Counted from the first letter of the stretch, positions 26,439 through 34,493 are shown. The stretch is 39,624 bases of DNA from Treponema sp. (GCA_024691265.1 JAILNT010000209.1:1-39624); one strand, 5' to 3'. Notes: generated from the sequence alone by a model not told the origin. Translations and numbers: made by a program.

Positions 26439-27347
26439 ATGGCTCAGGGAATACTTATTGAAGGTCTAATATATGGAATAATGGTTCTTGGCGTTTTTGC
26501 CACGTTCCGAGTATTGAACTTTTGCGATATGACGGTTGACGGCAGCTTTCCAATGGGAGCTTGTGTTCTTGCAGCCTGTATTGTCAAGGGTATTTCCCCA
26601 TCTCTTGCCCTCCTTATTGCAACTTTAAGCGGTATTTTAGCAGGGCTTGTTACAACAATAATATATACAAAATTCAAGATTCCTGATTTACTTTCAGGTA
26701 TTCTTACAATGACAATGCTTTATTCTATAAATCTTAGAATTATGAACGCTCCAACCCTTGACCTTTTAGGTTATGATACAGCTTTTACAAAGGGTTTTGC
26801 AGCGAATCTTCCTGATGAATGGGGTATTGTTCTAACCGTAATAATTTTTGTAGTTTTCATAAAGTTACTATTAGACGTTTTTTATCATACCGATATGGGT
26901 CTTACTATGGGAGCTTTAGGTTCTAATGCTCAAATGGTTATTTCCCAGGGCGTAAATCCGAATATATTAAGAGCTATTGGTATCTGTCTTGGAAATTCCC
27001 TTGCAGCTTTATCGGGTGCTTTATGGGCTATGTACCAGGGCTTTGCAGCTGTAGGAAGCGGAACGGGTGTTGTAGTAAGCGGACTTGCTTCTTTAATGCT
27101 TGGTGAATTCGTTTTAAAAAGCAATAAAATTGTATTACAAACATTAAGAGTTCTTATTGGTTCTATAATATATAGAGCACTTATGTATTTTGGAAGAAAT
27201 TACGGTTACATGATAGGAATGAAGAGTGATGACATCAATCTTCTCACAGGTATTTTAATTATCTTGTGTCTTCTTATTTCCCATGTTGATATAAGAAATT
27301 TTTTACAAAGTCATTTAACACACCCAGATAATAAAAAACAGGAGTAG
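26439..27347 (+). CDS. ABC transporter permease (TrpY/branched-chain-like family)
   Basis: Multi-TM protein: FRVLNFCDMTVDGSFPMGACV, GSNAQMVISQGVNPNILRAIGICLGNSLAALSGALWAMYQGFA. Confidence 0.9.
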   Translation: MAQGILIEGLIYGIMVLGVFATFRVLNFCDMTVDGSFPMGACVLAACIVKGISPSLALLIATLSGILAGLVTTIIYTKFKIPDLLSGILTMTMLYSINLRIMNAPTLDLLGYDTAFTKGFAANLPDEWGIVLTVIIFVVFIKLLLDVFYHTDMGLTMGALGSNAQMVISQGVNPNILRAIGICLGNSLAALSGALWAMYQGFAAVGSGTGVVVSGLASLMLGEFVLKSNKIVLQTLRVLIGSIIYRALMYFGRNYGYMIGMKSDDINLLTGILIILCLLISHVDIRNFLQSHLTHPDNKKQE

Positions 27348-27357
27348 AATAAACATT

Positions 27358-28152
27358 ATGCTTAAATTACAAGACATCAATATAATTTTTAATGCTCATA
27401 CTCCTGACAGAAATCACGCACTTAAAGATATTAATCTAAAGATAAACGAAAAAGATTTTATAACTGTTATAGGCAGTAATGGAGCTGGTAAATCTACTTT
27501 ATATAATGTAATTGCTGGCACTTTATACCCAACTTCCGGTTCAATTATACTTGAAAAAGATGGTGTAGAAAGAAATATCACAAAGGATAAAGAATATAAA
27601 AGAGCTTATTATATAGGACGAATCTTTCAAAATCCGCTTCTTGGAACGGCGGGAAAAATGACGCTTGAAGACAACATGATGATATGTAGTAAAAAAGGCT
27701 TTAAGGGCTTAAAAATCAGCATGAACAACAAAACGAGGTCATATTTCCGTGATGAACTTGCAAAGCTTGGTATGGGTCTTGAAAACCGTTTGCATGATAA
27801 TGTGGAACAATTCAGCGGCGGACAAAGGCAGGCTTTAACCCTTCTTATGGCTGTTATGTCTAAGCCTGATTTATTGCTTTTAGATGAGCATACAGCAGCC
27901 CTTGACCCGACTAATGCAGATATTGTTATGAAATTAACAAGGCAATTTGCAAAAGAATATAATCTTACAGTTATGATGATTACCCATAATATGCAGCATG
28001 CTCTTGATTATGGCTCTCGCCTTTTAATGATGGATAGCGGGCGTATATTACTGGACATTGATAAAGAAGAAAAAGCAAAACTTACAATGGACGACCTTGT
28101 AAAACAATTCAAAGATATAAAGCTTTCAAATGACCAAATGCTTTTGCAATAA
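27358..28152 (+). CDS. ABC transporter ATP-binding protein (TrpZ-like)
   Basis: Walker A GSNGAGKST, signature FSGGQRQALTLLMAV, Walker B LLLLDEHTAALDP. Confidence 0.95.
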   Translation: MLKLQDINIIFNAHTPDRNHALKDINLKINEKDFITVIGSNGAGKSTLYNVIAGTLYPTSGSIILEKDGVERNITKDKEYKRAYYIGRIFQNPLLGTAGKMTLEDNMMICSKKGFKGLKISMNNKTRSYFRDELAKLGMGLENRLHDNVEQFSGGQRQALTLLMAVMSKPDLLLLDEHTAALDPTNADIVMKLTRQFAKEYNLTVMMITHNMQHALDYGSRLLMMDSGRILLDIDKEEKAKLTMDDLVKQFKDIKLSNDQMLLQ

Positions 28153-28184
28153 AGATTTTTATTAAAATAAACGAAGCTAAAAGC

Positions 28185-28769
28185 ATGAGAAAGTATTTTG
28201 CTATTGTTCTCTTATTTTCCTTGGCTATTTTTCGCCTCTCTGCTAGTGATATATATTTTTATCCTGGTATAAATCTTGATGTCGCATTTTCTTATATAAA
28301 AGATGAAGATTTATCAGAAGACGATGATGTTTTTTATACTTCTTTTGGAATTGATGCAGGAATCGCTGCGGAGCTGAATATTTCAATAGATTCTCTTTTT
28401 TTAGGTGGCTATTATAAGTTTGGAGTTTTTGACTCTAGCAGAGTAAACAAGAAGCAGGAAAAAACTATATCATATTCAGGCTTTTATCAGGAATATTCTT
28501 TAGGCATAGGCTTGATTGAAGAAGATAGTGAAAATGGCACAAATGGAGCTTTTATGCTCTATCCCTTGATATTCAGAAATGGTTTCGCCTATGATGGTGA
28601 AGAATGTGATTCATTTATAAACTGGTGGAAATCAGGAATACAATGTTCTTATTCAATTTTTATGGTAGGAATCAATATAAACTGGGTTACAAGTATTGAA
28701 GGAGATTTTAGCTTTGACTTATTTCCTGATTATTATTTAGGAATAAGATATAGCCCTTTCTTCTTATAG
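28185..28769 (+). CDS. Hypothetical exported/outer-membrane-like protein (194 aa)
   Basis: Signal peptide MRKYFAIVLLFSLAIFRLSASD; alternating aromatic-rich strands; ends YYLGIRYSPFFL. Confidence 0.65.
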   Translation: MRKYFAIVLLFSLAIFRLSASDIYFYPGINLDVAFSYIKDEDLSEDDDVFYTSFGIDAGIAAELNISIDSLFLGGYYKFGVFDSSRVNKKQEKTISYSGFYQEYSLGIGLIEEDSENGTNGAFMLYPLIFRNGFAYDGEECDSFINWWKSGIQCSYSIFMVGININWVTSIEGDFSFDLFPDYYLGIRYSPFFL

Positions 28770-28789
28770 CAAAAAGGTGGTAAAAGGAT

Positions 28790-29887
28790 ATGAATAAGTA
28801 CGTCAAAAGATATGCTGTTGACGCATTAGGCGGTATGGCTTTAGGTTTGTTTTCTACTTTAATTGTAGGACTTATTATAAAGCAGATAGGTGGTTTCTTT
28901 CCTAAAGAAGGCTCTAATACCCTTGTTTATACAGGAATGTTTTTTACAAGAATAGGGCAGCTTTTAACTGTATTCACAGGAGCAGGTATTGCAGCTGGTG
29001 TTGCCCATGCCCTTGGAGCTCCAAAGCTTGCAATATATGGTTCTCTTCTTACAGGTACTGTAGGAGCCTATTCAACAAAATTTATTCAGGCAATTACAAG
29101 CGACAATCTATCGTTCATAGCAACAAATGGAGCTGTAACTCTTGCAGGCCCAGGAGACCCTTTAGGAGCTTTTGTAGCCGCCCTTATTGGTGCTGAACTT
29201 GGTCGTTTGATAGCAGGAAAAACCAAAATAGATATTCTTGTAGTTCCAGCTGTAACTGTAATTACAGGAACTATTGCTGCTGTAATATTTGGACCTCCTC
29301 TTGCAAGTTTTGCGTCATGGATAGGAGGCTTAATAAACATAACAACTGAATTGCATCCTTTCTTTATGGGTATTCTTGTTAGTGTAATAATGGGTTGTCT
29401 TTTAACTCTGCCTGTAAGCTCTGCTGCTATTGCAATAATGCTTGGTATGACAGGGCTTGCCGGAGGAGCTGCAACAGCAGGCTGTTCTGCTCAAATGATA
29501 GCTTTTGCCGTAATAAGTTTTCATGATAATGGCTTTAATGGTCTTTTTGCCCAGGGAATTGGAACTTCTATGCTTCAAATTCCGAATATTGCAAAGAATC
29601 CTAGAATATGGCTACCTGCTATAATAACAAGTGCAATAACAGGCCCTATTGCTTCATGTATATTGAAAATGGAGACACTTCCGGCTGGAGCTGGTATGGG
29701 TACAAGCGGACTTGTAGGACAGATTATGACTTTCCAGGCAATGGCAGGAAAGGAAAATGCCATTATCATTATTCTGAAAATGCTTGTAATCGATATTATT
29801 CTACCTGCAATTATTTCTTTTGCAATCTACAAGTTTATGAAGAAAAAGAACTGGATTAAAGACGGCGATATGAAGCTCGAATCATAG
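28790..29887 (+). CDS. PTS-type sugar transporter subunit IIC-like membrane protein
   Basis: Multi-TM Gly/Ala-rich protein, VDALGGMALGLFSTLIVGLIIKQIG, GAGIAAGVAHALGAP, ELHPFFMGILVSVIMGCLLTLPVSSAAIAI; resembles the PTS_EIIC_2 family. Confidence 0.72.
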   Translation: MNKYVKRYAVDALGGMALGLFSTLIVGLIIKQIGGFFPKEGSNTLVYTGMFFTRIGQLLTVFTGAGIAAGVAHALGAPKLAIYGSLLTGTVGAYSTKFIQAITSDNLSFIATNGAVTLAGPGDPLGAFVAALIGAELGRLIAGKTKIDILVVPAVTVITGTIAAVIFGPPLASFASWIGGLINITTELHPFFMGILVSVIMGCLLTLPVSSAAIAIMLGMTGLAGGAATAGCSAQMIAFAVISFHDNGFNGLFAQGIGTSMLQIPNIAKNPRIWLPAIITSAITGPIASCILKMETLPAGAGMGTSGLVGQIMTFQAMAGKENAIIIILKMLVIDIILPAIISFAIYKFMKKKNWIKDGDMKLES

Positions 29888-29907
29888 GCTTTCTAAAAAG
29901 AATTTAT

Positions 29908-29944
29908 GGCTGCAAATATAATAAGCTTTAAGCTTTTTGCAGCC
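29908..29944 (+). terminator. Intrinsic terminator downstream of the EIIC gene
   Basis: GGCTGCAAA...TTTGCAGCC stem followed by GGATTTTATTATT. Confidence 0.65.
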
Positions 29945-29971
29945 GGATTTTATTATTGTAATTTTTAAAAT

Positions 29972-30081
29972 AAAAAAGGTCTCAGAAAAACTTTCTAAGA
30001 CCGAGGTAGTAGGAAAATTATTATGGGGTTTAATCTATGAACCCTGTGAAATAAACATTAAGATTTTGATTACTCCACATA
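29972..30081 (-). ncRNA. Putative ~110 nt small RNA
   Basis: Minus-strand -10 TATAAT (30088-30093, weak -35) and terminator GGTCTtAGAAAgttTTTCTgAGACC followed by TTTTTTATTTT (29972-30002); internal GGGTT...AACCC hairpin; no convincing ORF. Confidence 0.35.
29978..30002 (-). terminator. Intrinsic terminator, minus strand
   Basis: GGTCTTAGAAAGTTTTTCTGAGACC followed by a T tract on the minus strand. Confidence 0.65.
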
Positions 30082-30130
30082 TTTATTATTATAATTCAGT
30101 TATTAAAAAAATCATGTTTTTAGGAAATAA

Positions 30131-30153
30131 AAAAGGGCTAACACACCTGTGAA
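30131..30153 (-). terminator. Intrinsic terminator downstream of tRNA-Arg/Ser
   Basis: Minus strand GGGCTtcacaggtgtgttAGCCC followed by TTTTTT. Confidence 0.7.
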
Positions 30154-30247
30154 GCCCTAAACAAAGAATAGAAAACGTTATTTCCTATATTCGGAAAAAG
30201 TTAAGCTAATTATAAACCCGTTTGAACAAACGTGCAAATAAAAAAAA

Positions 30248-30322
30248 TGAGACTGACACGACTTGAACGTGCGACCCCCACCTCCGCAGGGTGGTGCTCT
30301 AATCCAGCTGAGCTACAATCTC
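30248..30322 (-). tRNA. tRNA-Arg(GCG)
   Basis: Cloverleaf: acceptor GAGATTG/CAGTCTC, anticodon arm CCACC-CTGCGGA-GGTGG, T arm GCACG-TTCAAGT-CGTGT, D-loop GGAT, discriminator A. Confidence 0.9.
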
Positions 30323-30333
30323 AAAAAAAAAGC

Positions 30334-30417
30334 GGAGCGAGAGGGATTTGAACCCCCGATACCTTGCGGTATAACGGTTTTCAAGACCGCCGCGTTCGAC
30401 CACTCTGCCATCGCTCC
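30334..30417 (-). tRNA. tRNA-Ser(TGA)
   Basis: 84 nt class II tRNA with GGAGCGA/TCGCTCC acceptor, anticodon loop CTTGAAA, long variable arm; upstream TAGACA-18-TATATT. Confidence 0.93.
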
Positions 30418-30481
30418 AAAATGGAGTTTTAATATAGCATTTTTTATATAATAATGTCTAGTCCCCCTTGGATATAAAAAA

Positions 30482-30510
30482 ACAGCTCCGGAAGGAGGGT
30501 CCAGAGCTGT
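30482..30510 (-). terminator. Intrinsic terminator, minus strand
   Basis: ACAGCTCtggaccctccttccgGAGCTGT followed by a T tract on the minus strand. Confidence 0.75.
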
Positions 30511-30536
30511 AAAGTAGTGTGAAAAAAAGAGGAATG

Positions 30537-30555
30537 GAGAATGAATATCATTCTC
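30537..30555. promoter_or_regulatory. Fur-box-like perfect palindrome GAGAATGATATTCATTCTC
   Basis: 8 bp inverted repeat with 3 nt centre; 16/19 identity by eye to the E. coli Fur consensus GATAATGATAATCATTATC. Confidence 0.4.
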
Positions 30556-30631
30556 TTTGGTTTGTTCATCATAATAAACACTGCTATTCATAAATGGTAA
30601 CAAAAAAATTACATTTTTTATTTAAAATAAA

Positions 30632-30662
30632 AAAGCCATTCCTAGAATTAACTAAGAATGGC
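30632..30662 (-). terminator. Intrinsic terminator downstream of tRNA-Phe
   Basis: Minus strand AGCCATTCTTAGttaattCTAGGAATGGCT followed by TTTTTATTTT. Confidence 0.75.
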
Positions 30663-30673
30663 TGAATATTAAT

Positions 30674-30746
<73 letters not shown>

Positions 30747-30757
30747 ATAGGCTTTTA

Positions 30758-30786
30758 TTTATACCAATAATATTCATTCAAGTCAA
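30758..30786 (-). promoter_or_regulatory. Promoter of tRNA-Phe (TTGACT-17-TATAAA) overlapping the stop codon of the upstream hydrolase gene
   Basis: Minus strand TTGACT TGAATGAATATTATTGG TATAAA. Confidence 0.6.
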
Positions 30787-31328
30787 GACTGTTTCAACTC
30801 ACCTATAAAAACAAGCTTTTCAGATTCTGACAACTGGTTTGGATTTGTACCCTCTACATCTAAGGGGACAGCTAAACCTAAATCTTTATAATAGTTTTTC
30901 CAATAATCAGATATTTTGTTATTTTTATCTCCAAATTGCATTGGTATAGTAGAAAAAATAGGAAGAATTGCAGCTACATACTGTGAGCAATAAAATTTTC
31001 CATTATCAGGATAAAAGCTATCGTTATAATCTTTTCCTAAATGTTTTTCTGCTTCCGCTATTACATTTTCTACATTTATATCAGGGTAGCGGTAAACAAA
31101 TATTTCTCTTTTTTCTTCTTTCAAAAAAGAATGAAAATCTTGTTTTACAACTCCCTTTTTTCTTGTGGCATGATAAATTTTTCCGTTAAGATAAATACCA
31201 ACATGGCTATAGTTACTTGTTGTATCTATTATTACTTTGGAAAATTCAGAAGCATCTCTCATAAAAAGCAAATCGCCGGAAACTAATTCTTCTATGTTAA
31301 CTTTATTAGCATTAATTTTAATATTCAT
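30783..31328 (-). CDS. YiiX/NlpC-P60-like permuted papain-fold cysteine hydrolase
   Basis: GDLLFMRDASEFSKVIIDTTSNYSHVGIYLNGKIYHATRKKGVV (Ser-His-Val-Gly motif) and KFYCSQYVAAIL catalytic Cys. Start MNIKINANKV overlaps the 3' end of nrdG. Confidence 0.72.
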   Translation of the reverse strand: MNIKINANKVNIEELVSGDLLFMRDASEFSKVIIDTTSNYSHVGIYLNGKIYHATRKKGVVKQDFHSFLKEEKREIFVYRYPDINVENVIAEAEKHLGKDYNDSFYPDNGKFYCSQYVAAILPIFSTIPMQFGDKNNKISDYWKNYYKDLGLAVPLDVEGTNPNQLSESEKLVFIGELKQS

Positions 31329-31866
31329 TTTTCTTTTTACCTGTCCATCTTTCTTGTTCTGAAAGTATAGGTTCTGTAATTTTACCAGCCGATTCATCAT
31401 AAATGAGCATTGATTTACGACTTTCTATAATACGCTGATTAGAACTTCCCCTGAATCTTAGGCTTAAAGTTCTTTTTTCAAGAATGAAAGGACCATCTAT
31501 AAGGATATCAACATTTCTTAATAAATTAAGTCTGTTTTCGTCTTTAGCGGAAAGGAGTTCTTCCCATATAAAACCTGTATAGCAGGCAACTTCATAACCA
31601 GCTTCTTTTAAGAGTCTGGCTAATTCAGCAAATTCATTACTCTGATATAAAGGATCTCCACCGCTAAAAGTCACACCTTTACAAAGAGGATTTTTCTTCA
31701 CTATTGAAAAAATATCTTCTGGAGACATTATAGTTCCAACGTTAAAAGCATGAGTTTCTGGATTGTGACAAGCTTTACAATTATGAGCACAGCCCTGGGC
31801 AAAAACCGTAGTTCTTAATCCAGGACCATCAACAATGGAATCGCCTATGATACCTGCTATATACAT
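31318..31866 (-). CDS. nrdG: Anaerobic ribonucleoside-triphosphate reductase activating protein (radical SAM)
   Basis: CAHNCKACHNPETH CxxxCxxC cluster motif, GVTFSGGDPLYQ, next to nrdD. Confidence 0.95.
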   Translation of the reverse strand: MYIAGIIGDSIVDGPGLRTTVFAQGCAHNCKACHNPETHAFNVGTIMSPEDIFSIVKKNPLCKGVTFSGGDPLYQSNEFAELARLLKEAGYEVACYTGFIWEELLSAKDENRLNLLRNVDILIDGPFILEKRTLSLRFRGSSNQRIIESRKSMLIYDESAGKITEPILSEQERWTGKKKNEY

Positions 31867-31873
31867 AAATATT

Positions 31874-32068
31874 CTAGTTAAGTCCGTGCTTTACTCTATC
31901 ATGTTCTTCTGCACGCTTAGCATCATTAAAACGGTCTAGAGTACCAACAAGATAACCTGTAATGCGTCTGATTCTTTCAAATCCAACATCATGACCAAAA
32001 CCTGTATCCTCACGCTCTTCAACAGCTATAGAGCTAGGAATAACTTCATTTTCTACTGCTACTGTCAT
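31874..32068 (-). CDS. Stand-alone glycyl-radical domain of anaerobic ribonucleotide reductase (NrdD C-terminal part)
   Basis: FERIRRITGYLVGTLDRFNDAKRAEEHDRVKHGLN matches the NrdD C-terminal glycyl-radical signature (RxxGY...RFNxxKxxE...RVKH). Own RBS TAAGGAG upstream of the ATG. Confidence 0.85.
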   Translation of the reverse strand: MTVAVENEVIPSSIAVEEREDTGFGHDVGFERIRRITGYLVGTLDRFNDAKRAEEHDRVKHGLN

Positions 32069-32107
32069 AAAACCATCTCCTTAACTATTTTTGGTTATTT
32101 ATGTTAA

Positions 32108-34477
32108 TTAAAAATAACGAGCCATATTCAAAGGGAATTTCTTTCTAAGTTCAGCAATCTTTTCAGGAGAAAGACTTTCTCCCTCTCGTCTACCACATCT
32201 AGGGCAAACATCTCCGATTACACCGACATAACCGCATAATGGGTCTCTATCTACAGGGTGATTAACACTTCCGTAACCAATTCCAGCATCATGCATACAT
32301 CTAACTACGCTTTCAAAAGCTTCAACATTATTTGCTGTGTCCCCATCAAGTTCAACATAAGTAATATGTCCTCCATTAGTTAAAGCATGGTAAGGAGCTT
32401 CCTTGTTGATTTTTTCAAAAGCACTTATATGATAATAAACAGGTATATGGAAAGAATTTGTGTAATAGTTTCTATCTGTTACACCTGGAATTATTCCATA
32501 TCTTCTTTTATCTAATCTTACAAAGCGACCACTTAAACCTTCTGCTGGTGTTGCTATAAGTGCAAAATTCAAACCACGCTTTTCAGTTTCCCTATCAAGG
32601 TAATTTCTCATGTAGCCAACAATCTCAAGACCTTTTTTCTGCATATCATCACTTTCACCATGATGATGTCCATAAAGAGCAACAAGAGTTTCTGCAAGTC
32701 CTATAAAACCAACGCTTAAACTACCATGTTTTAATACTTCCTCTACTTTGTCCATTGGTCCAAGCTTTTCGCTACCAAGCCAAACACCTTGTCCCATAAG
32801 GAATGGATAATTATAAACATGCTTATTGCACTGAATCTTGAAACGGTCTAGCAACTGCTGCACAACAAGAGCCAGCATTCCATCAAGTTTCTCATAAAAA
32901 AGCTTTTCATCGTGCTTGCTTTCAATAGCAAGCCGAGGAAGGTTTATTGAAGTAAAAGAAAGATTGCCACGGCGAGGGGAAGTTTCATGCTCTCTGTCAT
33001 AAACATTACCCATAACACGAGTTCTACAACCCATATATGCAATTTCTGTTTCCGGGTGACCTTCCTTGTAATATTGTTTATTAAAAGGTGCATCGATGAA
33101 ACTGAAATTAGGGAATAATCTTTTTGCACTAACTTCACAAGCACGAATAAACAAATCGTAATTAGGTTCACCGGCATTATAGTTTATGCCATCTTTTACC
33201 CTGAAAATCTGAATAGGGAATATAGGTGTTTCCCCCATTCCCAATCCTGCATCTGTCGCATCAAGCATATTTTTCATAACCATGCGACCTTCAGGACTTG
33301 TATCAGTTCCGTAGTTTACAGAGCTAAATGGAGTTTGAGCACCTGCTCTTGAATGCATTGTATTCAAATTATGAATTAATGCTTCCATAGCCTGATAAGT
33401 TGCTCTGTTTGTTTCTCTATAAGCTTCTTTTAATGCAAATTTCTGAGCATTTTCTATAATTTTCTCAGAAAAACCTCGTCTGGTAAAAGCATTCTTTTCA
33501 GCCTGTAAAAATCTATTATCAACAGCAAGACATCTCTTAAATAGAGTTTCTGCTTCGATTTTTTCATCAATAGCTTTTATAACAGCCTTTATATCTGTTT
33601 TGCTTTCACCATCGCATTCTTTTGCTAAAGCATTGAAAGCCTTTACATCTGAATCTTTTTCATCAGCACTCATAGTCATAACTTCAAGAGCTCTGAATAT
33701 ATCAGCTGAATAAAAAGTCTTATAAGATTTTGCAACTCCAGGAGCAAGACCTCTATCAAAATCAACAATACTCTGACCACCATGCTGGTCATTTTGATTA
33801 GATTGAATTGCTATACAAGCTAAAGCTGCATAACTTTGAATACTGTTAGGCTCTCTTAAATAGCCATGTCCTGTACTAAATCCTCCCTTAAAGAGTGAAG
33901 AAAGCTCTATTTGACAACAAGTTGTTGTTAAAGAATAAAAATCAAAATCATGAATATGAATATAGCCGGAATGATAAGCGTCTGCCTGTTCCTTTGTAAG
34001 CAGATATTTTTCATAGTAGTCTTTAGCAGCTTCACTTCCATACTGAAGCATTGTTCCCATAGCTGTATCGCCATTAATATTGGCATTATCACGCTTTAGG
34101 TTACTTTCTTTTGAAGCAGAATTTGTAAGCTCATCAAAAGTACGCATGAGATGAGAATTCATCTCTCTATTATTTTTCCTTTTGTTTGCACAAGCTACAT
34201 ATTCTCTTAACACAGAATCATATCTACCATCTTTTTTCAGAAGAGCTTCTACACTTTTCTGAATCTGGTCACTCGATACACTCTCTAAAAGAGATGCTTC
34301 CAATTCGTCCACTAATTGTTTTATGACATCATTTCTAAAATCTGACTCAAGAACATTAGTGCCACAATTCCCATTTTCTGACTGAACAAAAGCCTTTACA
34401 ATCGAAGTTTCAACCTTATTTCTATCGAAATCTTCAGTACTTCCATCGCGTTTCTTAACTGTAATTGATTTCTCCAT
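32108..34477 (-). CDS. nrdD: Anaerobic ribonucleoside-triphosphate reductase large chain (ATP cone, catalytic barrel, Zn ribbon; lacks the C-terminal glycyl-radical segment)
   Basis: ATP cone SITVKKRDGSTEDFDRNKVETSIVKAF, LTTTCCQIELSSLFKGGFSTGHG, CGYVGVIGDVCPRCGRRE Zn site; ends ...FPLNMARYF. Start MEKSITVKK chosen (track ORF extends to 34525). Confidence 0.92.
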   Translation of the reverse strand: MEKSITVKKRDGSTEDFDRNKVETSIVKAFVQSENGNCGTNVLESDFRNDVIKQLVDELEASLLESVSSDQIQKSVEALLKKDGRYDSVLREYVACANKRKNNREMNSHLMRTFDELTNSASKESNLKRDNANINGDTAMGTMLQYGSEAAKDYYEKYLLTKEQADAYHSGYIHIHDFDFYSLTTTCCQIELSSLFKGGFSTGHGYLREPNSIQSYAALACIAIQSNQNDQHGGQSIVDFDRGLAPGVAKSYKTFYSADIFRALEVMTMSADEKDSDVKAFNALAKECDGESKTDIKAVIKAIDEKIEAETLFKRCLAVDNRFLQAEKNAFTRRGFSEKIIENAQKFALKEAYRETNRATYQAMEALIHNLNTMHSRAGAQTPFSSVNYGTDTSPEGRMVMKNMLDATDAGLGMGETPIFPIQIFRVKDGINYNAGEPNYDLFIRACEVSAKRLFPNFSFIDAPFNKQYYKEGHPETEIAYMGCRTRVMGNVYDREHETSPRRGNLSFTSINLPRLAIESKHDEKLFYEKLDGMLALVVQQLLDRFKIQCNKHVYNYPFLMGQGVWLGSEKLGPMDKVEEVLKHGSLSVGFIGLAETLVALYGHHHGESDDMQKKGLEIVGYMRNYLDRETEKRGLNFALIATPAEGLSGRFVRLDKRRYGIIPGVTDRNYYTNSFHIPVYYHISAFEKINKEAPYHALTNGGHITYVELDGDTANNVEAFESVVRCMHDAGIGYGSVNHPVDRDPLCGYVGVIGDVCPRCGRREGESLSPEKIAELRKKFPLNMARYF

Positions 34478-34493
34478 ATTTCCCTGTATAAAA

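Larger units (their letters stand above)
30475..30561 (-). ncRNA. Putative ~87 nt small RNA with a 5' perfect hairpin and a C/U-rich terminator loop
   Basis: Minus strand: TATGAT -10-like element (30568-30573), stem-loop GAGAATGA-TAT-TCATTCTC, terminator CAGCTCtGGAccctccttCCgGAGCTG followed by TTTTTTT. Confidence 0.42.

Noticed and set aside
30263-30451. 62 aa plus-strand ORF across tRNA-Arg/tRNA-Ser
   Set aside because: Typical tRNA-derived spurious ORF ([29 protein letters not shown]).
30313-30603. 96 aa minus-strand ORF overlapping tRNA-Ser
   Set aside because: Its C-terminal half is translation of tRNA-Ser ([27 protein letters not shown]) and it crosses an intrinsic terminator; not a credible protein.
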